A stretch of 64,000 bases of DNA from Streptomyces anulatus. Its GTDB lineage: Bacteria; Actinomycetota; Actinomycetes; Streptomycetales; Streptomycetaceae. Below the pieces are notes generated by a model. It did no database searches and was not told the DNA's origin. It saw only the letters and a list, made by a program, of their open reading frames with translations. Within the stretch, counting starts at the first letter, position 1; every line of letters starts with the position of its first letter. Of the stretch, positions 1-8,940 are shown piece by piece. The stretch covers positions 1,044,125 to 1,108,124 of the forward strand of contig NZ_BMVK01000001.1 of NCBI RefSeq assembly GCF_014650675.1, written 5' to 3'. The position numbers and the translations under genes are program-made.

Positions 1-552
1 CTGCGGTCGGCGATGGTGCACGGCCAGGCGTCCCTGGATGTGCTCAACGACGCGCGGATCAACTCCCTGAAGGCGCGCGCCAACGAGAACCTCACCCTGG
101 TGGCGCGTGGCGCGGTGCTGACCCCCGACGGCTCCGCCGACCAGTACGAGGCGGACTACACCACGGGGATGAAGGCGTTGAAATCCCAGTTGGAGAAGGC
201 CGATCGGCTCGCGGACGACGAGAGCGGGAACGCGCCGGTCGCCGCCGCGGCCCAGGGCGTGGCCGAGTGGCAGGTCCGCCACCGCGAGGCCCGTGCCACG
301 GACGACCACGGCGACTACGACGGAGCTCTGGAGCAGATCATCGGGACCGAGGGTTCCACCGGGCAGTCCTTCCAGCAGGTGGACGCCGCGCTGGAGAAGG
401 CGCTCGCCCATGAGCAGGGCGAGTTCACCTCGGCGGCGAAGGACGGGCGGGGGGCCCTGCGGGGCCTGCCGATCGGCGCCGCGGCGCTGGCGGTCCTGGG
501 GGCCGCCGGCGTGATCGTCGGGGTCAACCGCAGGCTCTCGGAGTACCGGTGA
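1..552 (+). CDS. GlnX-like membrane protein, C-terminal part (5' end cut by window)
   Basis: The reading frame is open from base 1, so the true start lies outside the window. The visible 183 residues are a long, mainly helical, charged region followed by one membrane helix near the C-terminus (rich in Ala, Gly, Val and Leu, about 25 residues before the end) and a short basic tail. A long extracytoplasmic helical domain ending in a membrane helix, directly upstream of a glutamate-type binding protein and PknG, matches the order of mycobacterial glnX-glnH-pknG. In that system GlnX is the membrane partner that passes the GlnH signal to the cytoplasm. The GlnX role is inferred mainly from gene order and topology. 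The stop codon lies just before the Shine-Dalgarno sequence of the next gene, so the two are probably co-transcribed. Confidence 0.7.
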   Translation: MRSAMVHGQASLDVLNDARINSLKARANENLTLVARGAVLTPDGSADQYEADYTTGMKALKSQLEKADRLADDESGNAPVAAAAQGVAEWQVRHREARATDDHGDYDGALEQIIGTEGSTGQSFQQVDAALEKALAHEQGEFTSAAKDGRGALRGLPIGAAALAVLGAAGVIVGVNRRLSEYR

Positions 553-563
553 GAGGGGCAGCG

Positions 564-1601
564 ATGAGCAGGTCGAAGGAGCGTCCCGCGCGCGGCGGCC
601 TGCGCGGCTGGGGCGGCGTGGCGGGGATGGCGGCGGCGTGCGCGGTCACCGCGGCGGTCACCCTGCTGCCGTTGGCCCACCACGGCGGCGGGGCGGCCGG
701 AGCGGGCCTCCGGGGCGGCGGAGCGGTGACGGCCGACCGGGCGCGGGCCGAGGAGTGCACCGAGCCGGAGGCGAGCCTGCCCGCGTCGAGCGCCGACGGG
801 CCCAGCATCGAGAGGATCAAGGAGCGCGGCAAGCTGATCGCGGGCGTCGACCAGAACAGCTTCCGCTGGGGCTACCGCAATCCGGCGGCCCGGGAGCTGG
901 AAGGGTTCGACATCGATCTGGTGCGGGCCATCGCCAAGGACGTCCTGGGCGACCCGGACGCGGTGATCTTCCGCGCGATCCCCACCAACCAGCGCATCGC
1001 CGCCCTGGAGAACGACCGGGTCGACGTCGTCGTGCGGACGATGACGATCAACTGCAAGCGGCTGGAGCAGGTCTCCTTCTCCACCGCCTACTTCCAGGCA
1101 GGGCAGCAGGTGCTCGCCCCGAAGGGGTCGACGATCACCGGCTACGACGAGTCGCTGAAGGGCAAGCGGGTCTGCTCGGCCGAGGGCTCCACTGCGTACG
1201 AGGCGTTGGAGAGGAAGTCCTTCGGGGCGCTCTACAAGGACGACTTCGAGGGCACCGAGCGCGACCGGGACCTGCTGACCGTGCCCAACCAGCTGGACTG
1301 CCTGGTGCGGCTCCAGCTCGGTGAGGTCGACGCGGTCGTCACGGACAACGCCCTGGCGGCCGGCCAGGCGGCGCAGGACCCGGCGGTGGAGCTCAAGGGG
1401 AAGACCCCGTTCACCACGGAGTACTACGGCGTCGCGACGAAGAAGGGCGCCGACGACCTGGTGGCCCGGGTGAACAAGGTCCTCGTGGACTACCGGGCGG
1501 GCGGCAAGGACAGCGCCTGGATGACGTCCTACCGCAAGTGGCTGGCGGCCGGACTGCCCGGCATAGCGGGCCCGCCCGCCCCCAAGTACCGGGGCGACTG
1601 A
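564..1601 (+). CDS. glnH: GlnH-like extracytoplasmic glutamate/aspartate-type substrate-binding protein
   Basis: Encodes about 345 residues of the bacterial solute-binding family 3 type. An N-terminal hydrophobic segment (about residues 16-40) serves as signal or anchor. It contains AAAC, which is only a poor lipobox. The binding domain follows, with the typical opening IKERGKLIAGVD and the motif EGFDIDLVRAIAKDVLG, then regions such as TNQRIAALENDRVDVVV. No permease or ATPase gene is next to it, so it probably senses amino acids rather than transports them, as GlnH does for PknG in mycobacteria. I chose ATG 564 because GAGAGGGG lies six bases upstream; a GTG at 549 overlaps the previous stop. 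Family assignment is firm; the ligand is inferred. Confidence 0.82.
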   Translation: MSRSKERPARGGLRGWGGVAGMAAACAVTAAVTLLPLAHHGGGAAGAGLRGGGAVTADRARAEECTEPEASLPASSADGPSIERIKERGKLIAGVDQNSFRWGYRNPAARELEGFDIDLVRAIAKDVLGDPDAVIFRAIPTNQRIAALENDRVDVVVRTMTINCKRLEQVSFSTAYFQAGQQVLAPKGSTITGYDESLKGKRVCSAEGSTAYEALERKSFGALYKDDFEGTERDRDLLTVPNQLDCLVRLQLGEVDAVVTDNALAAGQAAQDPAVELKGKTPFTTEYYGVATKKGADDLVARVNKVLVDYRAGGKDSAWMTSYRKWLAAGLPGIAGPPAPKYRGD

Positions 1602-1710
1602 CCCGGAGCGCCCCTGGGCGCACGGACCGGGGCGGGCGGACCGGAGCAGACCGAGACAGACCGATCCCGCCGGGCCCACCGGCCCGGCGGGGAGAGCGGA
1701 GAGGTGATCG

Positions 1711-3084
1711 ATGGGCGTCGCGGGATCCTTCCCCAGCTTCGCGGGGAGGCCCCCCGGCCCGGTCATGGACCGGGAGGAGGCGGACCGTGCGCTGGCCCGG
1801 CTCGGTGCGGAGCACGAGGCCATCGAGACCTCGCTCCTCGCGCTCCAGGACCATGCCGGCCGCCGGCTCCTGGAGGGCGCCGAGCTGACCGGCGTCACCC
1901 GGGAGCGCTGGGCCACGACCGAGCAGTCGATCACTCTGCTGTGGGGCTATTTCGACGCGTACGCGGGCGCCCTGTCCGAGGCCCGGGAGATCCGTGCGCG
2001 GCGGCGCCACCCCAACCGGGAGGACCTCGTCGCGCTGACCGACCTGCTGCGCGGCGAGGCCGTCACCGTCGCCAACCCGGGTGCCGTGCCGCCGCCCTCG
2101 GTCGCGGGTCCGGCCAGGCTCTCCGAGCGGTTCTCCCTCCAGGAGCTGGTCGCCCGGATGAACGAGCTGTACGCCCGGTCCCTGGACATGGTCGTCTCCT
2201 CCGACTCCGTGTGGTCGGCGCTGCCCGCCCGGATCGATCTGCTCGCCGCCGAGCTGCACCGGACGCGTTCGCTGGCGCACTCCGTGGGGGTGCGGCCCGG
2301 TGAGCATCCGGCCGGGGACGATCTGGCGGAGATCACCGAGGAGCTGGCCACACTGCGGGTGCAGGTGATCTCCGACCCGCTGGCGTTCTGGCTGCCGGGG
2401 CCCGGCAGCGCCGCGCCGGGCGGCGGCCGCCCCGACACCTCGCGCTACGACCGGGCGGCCCGCGCCCTGGAAGACGTACGGCGGGAGATCGAGGCGGTGC
2501 TCGCGGTCCGGCAGGATGCCGAGGCGCGGCTGGTGCGGCTGCGGGACGTGCTCTCGCGGGCCGACCGCACCCTGACGGAGGCGAGGGCGGCGCGCGGCGA
2601 GGTCCTGGCCAAGATCGCGGCCTCCGAGGTGCCTGCGGTCAGCGGGCCGCCGACCGCCCTCCAGGAGCGGCTGGCGGCGGCGTCGGACCATCGCAGGTAC
2701 GCCCAGTGGCACCGGCTCTCGCCGCTGCTGGAGTCGCTGGAGCAGGAGGCCGAGGACGAGCTGCTGCGCGCCCGGGAGTCGCTGACCTCGGTGACGGCTC
2801 CGCTGGCGGTCCGCGCGGAGCTGCGCGGCCGGCTCGACGCGTACAAGGCGAAGGTGGCCCGGCACGGCCTGGCGGAGGATCCGGTGCTGATCGAGCGGTA
2901 CGACGCGGCGCGCCGCATGCTGTGGAGCGCGCCGTGCGATCTGCGGGTCGCCGAGCAGGCCGTTCTGCGCTACCAGCACGCGGTCGCGGACATGCTGACG
3001 CCGCGCCGGCCCGACGGACCGCAGGACCGGCGGGGCGCGGGCACCGGAACGGGCACGGGCGAACAGCAGGGGGAGACACGATGA
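1711..3084 (+). CDS. Helical cytoplasmic protein of unknown function in the pknG locus
   Basis: Encodes 457 residues with no signal peptide and no membrane segment. I do not recognise a domain. The composition (Ala, Glu, Arg and Leu, with many heptad-like stretches around residues 250-400) suggests long helices and coiled coils, interrupted by a Gly/Pro-rich linker near residues 230-245. It sits between glnH and pknG, and its stop overlaps the pknG start as ATGA, so the two are probably translated together. GGAGAGG before ATG 1711 is a good ribosome binding site. An adaptor or scaffold for the kinase is possible from position alone, but nothing in the sequence proves it. Confidence 0.75.
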   Translation: MGVAGSFPSFAGRPPGPVMDREEADRALARLGAEHEAIETSLLALQDHAGRRLLEGAELTGVTRERWATTEQSITLLWGYFDAYAGALSEAREIRARRRHPNREDLVALTDLLRGEAVTVANPGAVPPPSVAGPARLSERFSLQELVARMNELYARSLDMVVSSDSVWSALPARIDLLAAELHRTRSLAHSVGVRPGEHPAGDDLAEITEELATLRVQVISDPLAFWLPGPGSAAPGGGRPDTSRYDRAARALEDVRREIEAVLAVRQDAEARLVRLRDVLSRADRTLTEARAARGEVLAKIAASEVPAVSGPPTALQERLAAASDHRRYAQWHRLSPLLESLEQEAEDELLRARESLTSVTAPLAVRAELRGRLDAYKAKVARHGLAEDPVLIERYDAARRMLWSAPCDLRVAEQAVLRYQHAVADMLTPRRPDGPQDRRGAGTGTGTGEQQGETR

Positions 3085-5921
3085 GTACGCAGTGCCAGCG
3101 CCCCGCGTGCGAGGGGAACTACGAGGACATGGGCGGCGGTGAGCTGTACTGCGACACCTGCGGTCTGGCGCCGGTCGTCTCGCCGACGGGCATGGTCTCC
3201 TCGCCGCCGACCGGGATCGCCGGGGGCGGCCGGGCGAGCAGCCGGGACAGTTCCTCGGCCCGGTCCGGCTCCCGCGCCTCCGCGCGCTCCTCGTCCCGTT
3301 CGTCGACCTCGCGCCGCTCGGTCTCCGGCCGGCTGTCGCGCTCGCTGTCCGGGGCGTCCACCTCCCGTTCGGTATCGGTGCGTTCCTCGGGTTCGACGTC
3401 GGCGGCCTCGGCCCGGGGGCGGCTCGGCGTCGGCCTGGTGGACGTCCCGGACGTGCCCCGGCCCGATCCGCGCACGGCGGTGATGGAGAACCCGGAGGTG
3501 CCCGAGCGCAAGCGGTTCTGCTCCCGTTCGGACTGCGGTGCGCCGGTGGGCCGTTCGCGCGGTGAGCGGCAGGGCCGCACCGAGGGCTTCTGCACGAAGT
3601 GCGGTCACCCGTACTCCTTCGTGCCGAAGCTGACCGGCGGCGACATCGTGCACGGCCAGTACGAGGTCGTGGGCTGTCTGGCGCACGGCGGGCTCGGCTG
3701 GGTCTATCTCGCGGTGGACCGGGCCGTGTCGGACCGCTGGGTGGTCCTCAAGGGCCTGCTGGACACCGGCGACCAGGACGCGATGGCGGCCGCGATCTCC
3801 GAGCGCCGCTTCCTCGCCGAGATCGAGCACTCCAACATCGTGCGGATCTACAACTTCGTCGAGCACCTGGACCAGCGGACCGGCTCGCTCGACGGCTACA
3901 TCGTGATGGAGTACGTCGGCGGCAAGGCGCTCAAGGAGATCGCCAACGAGCGCCGCACCCCGGCCGGCAAGCGCGACCCGCTGCCGGTCGAACAGGCCTG
4001 CGCGTACGGGATCGAGGCGCTGGAGGCGCTCGGCCATCTGCACAGCCGCAACCTCCTCTACTGCGACTTCAAGGTCGACAACGCGATCCAGACCGAGGAC
4101 CAGCTCAAGCTGATCGACATGGGCGCGGTGCGCCGGATGGACGACGACGAGTCGGCCATCTACGGGACGGTCGGCTACCAGGCCCCCGAGGTCGCGGAGG
4201 TGGGCCCGTCGGTGGCCTCCGACCTCTACACGGTGGCCCGGACGCTGGCGGTCCTCACCTTCGACTTCCAGGGGTACACGAACGTCTTCGTGGACTCGCT
4301 GCCGGACCCGGACAACATCGAGGTGTTCCGCACCTACGAGTCGTTCTACCGGCTGCTGGTGCGGGCCACCGACCCGGACCCGGCCCGCCGGTTCGCCTCC
4401 GCGGCGGAGATGGCCGAGCAGCTGACGGGGGTGCTGCGGGAGGTCGTGGCGCTCCAGACGGGCCGGCCGCGCCCGGCCCTGTCGACGCTGTTCGGCGCGG
4501 AACTGCGGGTGGTCGACACGGAGTTGTTCGCCCGGCAGACGGACGACGTCTCGCGGCTGGGCGGCCGGGAAACCGGCTCCGGGCGTGGCGGGCTCCTGGG
4601 GCGCCGCAAGGGCCGCGGCCTTCCGCCGTCCGGCGTTCCGGCGCAGGGCGGCACCTGGCAGCCCCATGGCGGCGCGGCTCCGGTCGAGCCGGGGGCCGTG
4701 ACGTCCGCGGTGGCCGGGGCGCTGCCGGTGGGGGCCCGGCCGCCCGGTCCTGCGGGGGCCCACCCGTCAGGTCCGGCGGGGGCCTCTCCGCTCGCGGCGC
4801 CGCCGACCCATGTCCGCGGCTCGGCGCAGGGCGTCGCCCCGTACGCTCCCCCGGCGCATGCTCCGCTCCCGGCGCCCCGGGCGGCGGAACCGGCCCCGGG
4901 CACGCCCGTCGGGCCGTATGTCACGACCGGCCCGTACGGCCCCTTCGGGTCGACCTCCGGGGGCGTCCTGCTCACCCTGTTCGACACGCGGGCCACGTCG
5001 CTGGCGCTGCCGGTCCCCCGGGTCGACGCGATGGACCCGAACGCCGGTTTCCTCGCCGGTCTCATGGCCTCCGCCCCGGCCGAGCTGATCACGGCCCTGC
5101 ACACGGTGCCGGCCCCCTCGCTGGAGACCCGGCTGCGGGAGCTGCGGGCCCGGCTGGAGCTGCGGGAGCTGGACTCGGCCGCCCGTGCGCTGACCACCCT
5201 GGAGGGTGAACACGCGGACGACTGGCGGGTCGTCTGGTATCGCGGCGTCACCTCGCTGGTGACCGGTGACCACGAGACGGCGGCGCTCTCCTTCGACGCG
5301 GTCTACGACGCGTTCCCCGGGGAGATGGCGCCCAAGCTGGCGCTGGGGATCTGTGCTGAGGTGCTGGGCCAGCTGGACAACGCCGCCGAGTACTACCGCC
5401 TGGTGTGGGCGACCGACCCGGGATTCGTCAGCGCCGCGTTCGGCCTGGCGCGGGTGCAGATCGCCGCCGGCGAGCGGGCCGGGGCGGTGAGCACCCTGGA
5501 GTCGGTGCCGGAGGCCTCGATCCACTACACGGCGGCGCGGGTCGCCGCCGTCCGGGCGCGGCTGCGCGAGCGCTCGCACCGGGAGCCGCTGCTGGCCGAC
5601 CTGACGGCCGCCGGCATCCAGGTGGCGGCGCTGGCCGCGTTCGGTCTGGACCCGGTGCGTCACGAGCAGTTGTCGACCGAGGTACTGGGCAAGGCGCTCG
5701 ACTGGGTACTCTCCGGTAGTGCCGGTGTCCCGGGGCCGGCCGGACCGGCCGCCGGTTCGCCGGGTGCACGCAAGCTGCTCGGCGCCGAACTGAACGAGCG
5801 GGGGCTGCGGTTCGGGCTGGAACGCTCGTACCGGATGCTCGCCCGGCTCGCTCAGCGGGGCGACGAGAGGATCGAACTGGTGGAGCGGGCCAACCGTTTC
5901 CGCCCCCGGACGTGGGTGTGA
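3081..5921 (+). CDS. pknG: Serine/threonine protein kinase PknG
   Basis: Encodes 946 residues with the PknG order: zinc-binding N-terminus, kinase, C-terminal TPR region. Four cysteines near residues 5, 10, 24 and 27 and four near 147, 152, 171 and 174 form two zinc-ribbon-like knuckles. A Ser/Arg-rich stretch lies between them (about 51-110). The kinase domain spans about 190-470, with VVLK as the ATP-lysine strand (K224), catalytic loop YCDFKVDN (D329) and DMG (D346) in place of DFG. The residue before the catalytic Asp is Cys, so this is a non-RD kinase, as known for PknG. A Pro/Gly/Ala-rich linker (about 480-640) leads to helical TPR-like repeats. No membrane segment is present. ATG 3081 overlaps the upstream stop and follows a GGGGGAG site. 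Confidence 0.93.
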   Translation: MSTQCQRPACEGNYEDMGGGELYCDTCGLAPVVSPTGMVSSPPTGIAGGGRASSRDSSSARSGSRASARSSSRSSTSRRSVSGRLSRSLSGASTSRSVSVRSSGSTSAASARGRLGVGLVDVPDVPRPDPRTAVMENPEVPERKRFCSRSDCGAPVGRSRGERQGRTEGFCTKCGHPYSFVPKLTGGDIVHGQYEVVGCLAHGGLGWVYLAVDRAVSDRWVVLKGLLDTGDQDAMAAAISERRFLAEIEHSNIVRIYNFVEHLDQRTGSLDGYIVMEYVGGKALKEIANERRTPAGKRDPLPVEQACAYGIEALEALGHLHSRNLLYCDFKVDNAIQTEDQLKLIDMGAVRRMDDDESAIYGTVGYQAPEVAEVGPSVASDLYTVARTLAVLTFDFQGYTNVFVDSLPDPDNIEVFRTYESFYRLLVRATDPDPARRFASAAEMAEQLTGVLREVVALQTGRPRPALSTLFGAELRVVDTELFARQTDDVSRLGGRETGSGRGGLLGRRKGRGLPPSGVPAQGGTWQPHGGAAPVEPGAVTSAVAGALPVGARPPGPAGAHPSGPAGASPLAAPPTHVRGSAQGVAPYAPPAHAPLPAPRAAEPAPGTPVGPYVTTGPYGPFGSTSGGVLLTLFDTRATSLALPVPRVDAMDPNAGFLAGLMASAPAELITALHTVPAPSLETRLRELRARLELRELDSAARALTTLEGEHADDWRVVWYRGVTSLVTGDHETAALSFDAVYDAFPGEMAPKLALGICAEVLGQLDNAAEYYRLVWATDPGFVSAAFGLARVQIAAGERAGAVSTLESVPEASIHYTAARVAAVRARLRERSHREPLLADLTAAGIQVAALAAFGLDPVRHEQLSTEVLGKALDWVLSGSAGVPGPAGPAAGSPGARKLLGAELNERGLRFGLERSYRMLARLAQRGDERIELVERANRFRPRTWV

Positions 5922-5923
5922 AG

Positions 5924-7357
5924 ATGTCACAGAGCCACCAGCAGCCCGCCCTGTCGAAGTGCCCCGGCTGCGAAGAGCCGCCGGTTGCGGGCGACCTGTT
6001 CTGCGGGGCGTGCGGCTACGACCTCTCGGCCGTTCCGGCGCGCCCCGACGACCGGCCCACGATGGCCATCACCGTGCCGCCGGCCGCCCCGGCGGCCGAA
6101 ACGGTGCGGTGGCCCATCGCCGAGGAGACCGACAGTTCGGACGTGCCCGCGCCCGTGGTCCGTCCGGCGGACGTGCCGGGGACGGACTCGGGCGGCAGGC
6201 CGCTGACCGGGCCGGACACGCCGGACGCGGAGTCCGGGCGGGGCGCGGCGTCGCCGTCCGGGCCGGTGCGGACGGGCGGGCCGGATTCCGCGGCCGCCCG
6301 GGTGCGCCACGACGACCGGGCGGACCCGGGCGGTGCGGAGGCCTCCGGTGACTTCGCGCTGGCCGCCCCCGATCCCCGGGCGCCGGAGCACGCCGCCGCG
6401 CTCGCCGCCGCCCCCGCCCCCGGGGCGAAGGTCTGTGTGGCCTGCCGCTCCGGCCGGGTGGACGCCGACGGCTACTGCGAGAACTGCGGGCACGCCCAGC
6501 CCCGTGAGCGCGACCACATGGAGCAGGAGCTCGACGCGGTGGCCGCCGTCAGCGACCGGGGCCTGCGCCACCACCGCAACGAGGACTCCTTCGCGGTGTC
6601 CTCGACCGCGCTGCCGGACGGCTCGCCCGCCGTCGTCGCGATCGTCTGCGACGGCGTCTCCTCGGCGAGCCGTCCCGACGAGGCGTCGGCGGCCGCCGCG
6701 AGCGCCGCCAACGAGGCGCTGCTGGAGTCCCTGCCGCGCGGTGCGCACCCGCAGCAGGCGATGCACGAGGCGATCGTCGCCGCGTCCGAGGCGGTCAACG
6801 CCCTGGCGCAGGAACCGGCCGGGGCGAGGGAGCACGACGCGCACCGCCACCAGAACGCCCCGGCCTGCACCCTGGTCGGCGCGATCATGGCGGGCGGCCT
6901 GCTGATCGTCGGCTGGGTCGGCGACAGCCGGGTCTACTGGGTGCCGGAGGACCGGACCCAGCCGACCGCCCGGCTCACCGAGGACGACTCCTGGGCCGCG
7001 CAGATGGTAGCGGCCGGCCTGATGAACGAGGCGGAGGCGTACGCGGACGAGCGTGCCCACGCCATCACCGGCTGGCTCGGCGCCGACGCGTACGAACTGG
7101 AGCCGCACACCGCCGCGTTCAAGCCGGACCGGCCGGGTCTGGTGGTCGTGTGCACGGACGGCCTGTGGAACTACGCGGAATCCGCGGAGGAGATGGCCGC
7201 CGCCGTCCCGGCCGACGCCCAGCGACAGCCGCTGCACGCGGCCCGCGCGCTCGTCGGACACGCTCTCGACGGCGGGGGCCACGACAACGTAACAGTGGCG
7301 CTTCTGCCGTTCGCCGTACGGCCGCAAGGGGCAGGATCGGCCTGCGACACCGTTTGA
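5924..7357 (+). CDS. PP2C-type serine/threonine phosphatase with two zinc ribbons
   Basis: Encodes about 477 residues. Two CxxC...CxxC zinc ribbons (CPGC...CGAC at residues 13-30 and CVAC...CENC near 168-183) flank a Pro/Ala-rich linker. A PP2C domain follows from about 195 to the end, with its metal-binding signatures present: RNEDSF, CDGVSS, WVGDSR, CTDGLWNY and GGHDNVTV. It should reverse phosphorylation by the kinase encoded just upstream. The start is ambiguous: GTG 5918 overlaps the pknG stop as GTGA, and ATG 5924 lies two codons further; none has a strong ribosome site, which fits translational coupling to pknG. The protein is cytoplasmic by sequence. Confidence 0.9.
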   Translation: MSQSHQQPALSKCPGCEEPPVAGDLFCGACGYDLSAVPARPDDRPTMAITVPPAAPAAETVRWPIAEETDSSDVPAPVVRPADVPGTDSGGRPLTGPDTPDAESGRGAASPSGPVRTGGPDSAAARVRHDDRADPGGAEASGDFALAAPDPRAPEHAAALAAAPAPGAKVCVACRSGRVDADGYCENCGHAQPRERDHMEQELDAVAAVSDRGLRHHRNEDSFAVSSTALPDGSPAVVAIVCDGVSSASRPDEASAAAASAANEALLESLPRGAHPQQAMHEAIVAASEAVNALAQEPAGAREHDAHRHQNAPACTLVGAIMAGGLLIVGWVGDSRVYWVPEDRTQPTARLTEDDSWAAQMVAAGLMNEAEAYADERAHAITGWLGADAYELEPHTAAFKPDRPGLVVVCTDGLWNYAESAEEMAAAVPADAQRQPLHAARALVGHALDGGGHDNVTVALLPFAVRPQGAGSACDTV

Positions 7358-7447
7358 GCCGGTTTTCCGCCCTTGCCCCGACCCCGTGTCAGCCGCCCGC
7401 GTCCCCTCTTCACCTGATCCCCTGTGGAGCCTCAAGGAGCCGACCAG

Positions 7448-8809
7448 ATGGCCAACTTCTCCAAGTCGAACGTGCCGCAGTTCTCCGTCGAGGTGTACCA
7501 GAACGAGTTCCTGCCCGAGGGCGGTCGTGAGGTCAACGCGATCGTCACCGTGACCTCGACCGGCGGCGGCACCACCGGCGGCATACCGCTGGCGGGTTCG
7601 ACGCCCTCGCCCGCGTACGGGCCGGGGCAGGGTCCCGACGCGGCCGTGGTGCTGATGGTCGACTGTTCCGGCTCGATGGACTACCCGCCGACGAAGATGC
7701 GCAACGCGCGCGACGCGACGGCGGCGGCCATCGACGCCCTGCGCGAGGGCACCCGGTTCGCGGTGGTCGCCGGGACGCATGTGGCCAAGGACGTCTATCC
7801 GGGCAACGGGCGGCTCGCGGTCGCCGACCAGCAGACGAGGGCCCAGGCCAAGGACGCCCTGCGGAAGCTGAGCGCGGGCGGGGGCACCGCGATCGGCACC
7901 TGGCTGCGGCTGGCCGACCGGCTGCTGGGCGCGGCCGAGGTGGATATCCGGCACGGCATCCTGCTGACCGACGGCCGCAACGAGCACGAGGCGCCCGAGG
8001 ACCTGCGGGCGGCCCTGGACTCCTGTGCCGGCCGGTTCACCTGCGACGCCCGCGGGGTGGGCACCGACTGGGAGGTGAAGGAGGTCACCGGCATCGCCGC
8101 AGCCCTCCTCGGCACGGCCGACATCGTCGCCGACCCGGCGGGCCTGGCCGCGGACTTCACGCGGATGATGGAGAACGCCATGGGCAAGGAGGTCGCGGAC
8201 GTGGCTCTGCGGCTCTGGACGCCGGTGGGGGTGGAGATCCGGTTCGTGAAGCAGGTCGCGCCCACGGTCGCGGATCTGACCGGGCGGCGGACCGAGGCAG
8301 GTCCCCGGGCCGGGGACTACCCGACCGGTTCCTGGGGCGACGAGTCCCGCGACTACCACGTGTGCGTCCTGGTGCCGGAGGCCGGGATCGGCCAGGAGAT
8401 GCTGGCCGCCAGGGTGTCGCTGATCCTGCCCGACCCCTCGGGTGCGGGCGCTCCGCAGACGCTGTCGCAGGGCCTCGTGCGGGCCGTGTGGACGGACGAC
8501 ATGGTGGCCTCGACCTCGATCAATCCGCAGGTCGCGCACTACACGGGTCAGGCGGAACTGGCACAAGTCATCCAGCAGGGCCTGGACGCACGCAAGTCGG
8601 GCGACTTCGACGGCGCGACGGCGAAACTGGGCCGTGCGGTGCAGCTGGCGTCGGCGTCCGGGAACCAGGACACTGCGAAACTGCTTTCGAAGGTGGTCGA
8701 CGTCGTCGATGCCGCGACAGGTACTGTGCGACTGAAGGCGAAGGTTGCGGAAGCGGACGAGATGACCCTCGAAACGCGCTCCACCAAGACCGTTCGCGTC
8801 AAGAAGTAG
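7448..8809 (+). CDS. VWA-domain protein of the PknG/PP2C locus
   Basis: Encodes 453 residues. A von Willebrand factor A domain spans about residues 65-250. The metal-ion-dependent adhesion site is intact (DCSGS near residue 74), and the strand LLTDGRNEH is conserved. No signal peptide or transmembrane helix is seen, so it should act in the cytoplasm, where VWA domains serve as protein-interaction modules. The C-terminal part (about 370-453) is helical and charged. VWA, PP2C and kinase genes side by side recall the TerY-type phosphorylation triads described in bacteria. AAGGAG lies 9 bases before ATG 7448; an upstream GTG at 7424 is less likely. Confidence 0.88.
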   Translation: MANFSKSNVPQFSVEVYQNEFLPEGGREVNAIVTVTSTGGGTTGGIPLAGSTPSPAYGPGQGPDAAVVLMVDCSGSMDYPPTKMRNARDATAAAIDALREGTRFAVVAGTHVAKDVYPGNGRLAVADQQTRAQAKDALRKLSAGGGTAIGTWLRLADRLLGAAEVDIRHGILLTDGRNEHEAPEDLRAALDSCAGRFTCDARGVGTDWEVKEVTGIAAALLGTADIVADPAGLAADFTRMMENAMGKEVADVALRLWTPVGVEIRFVKQVAPTVADLTGRRTEAGPRAGDYPTGSWGDESRDYHVCVLVPEAGIGQEMLAARVSLILPDPSGAGAPQTLSQGLVRAVWTDDMVASTSINPQVAHYTGQAELAQVIQQGLDARKSGDFDGATAKLGRAVQLASASGNQDTAKLLSKVVDVVDAATGTVRLKAKVAEADEMTLETRSTKTVRVKK

Positions 8810-8940
8810 CACGGCACGGTCATCGGACGACCACCGGGCCGTGAGCACAGAGCAACCCTACGTATGCGTTGGGCAAGGACGCCCGCGATCGACAGCATGA
8901 CGGCCCCCGGGGCCGGAAGAGGAGAGGGGGAAGCGCCGAC

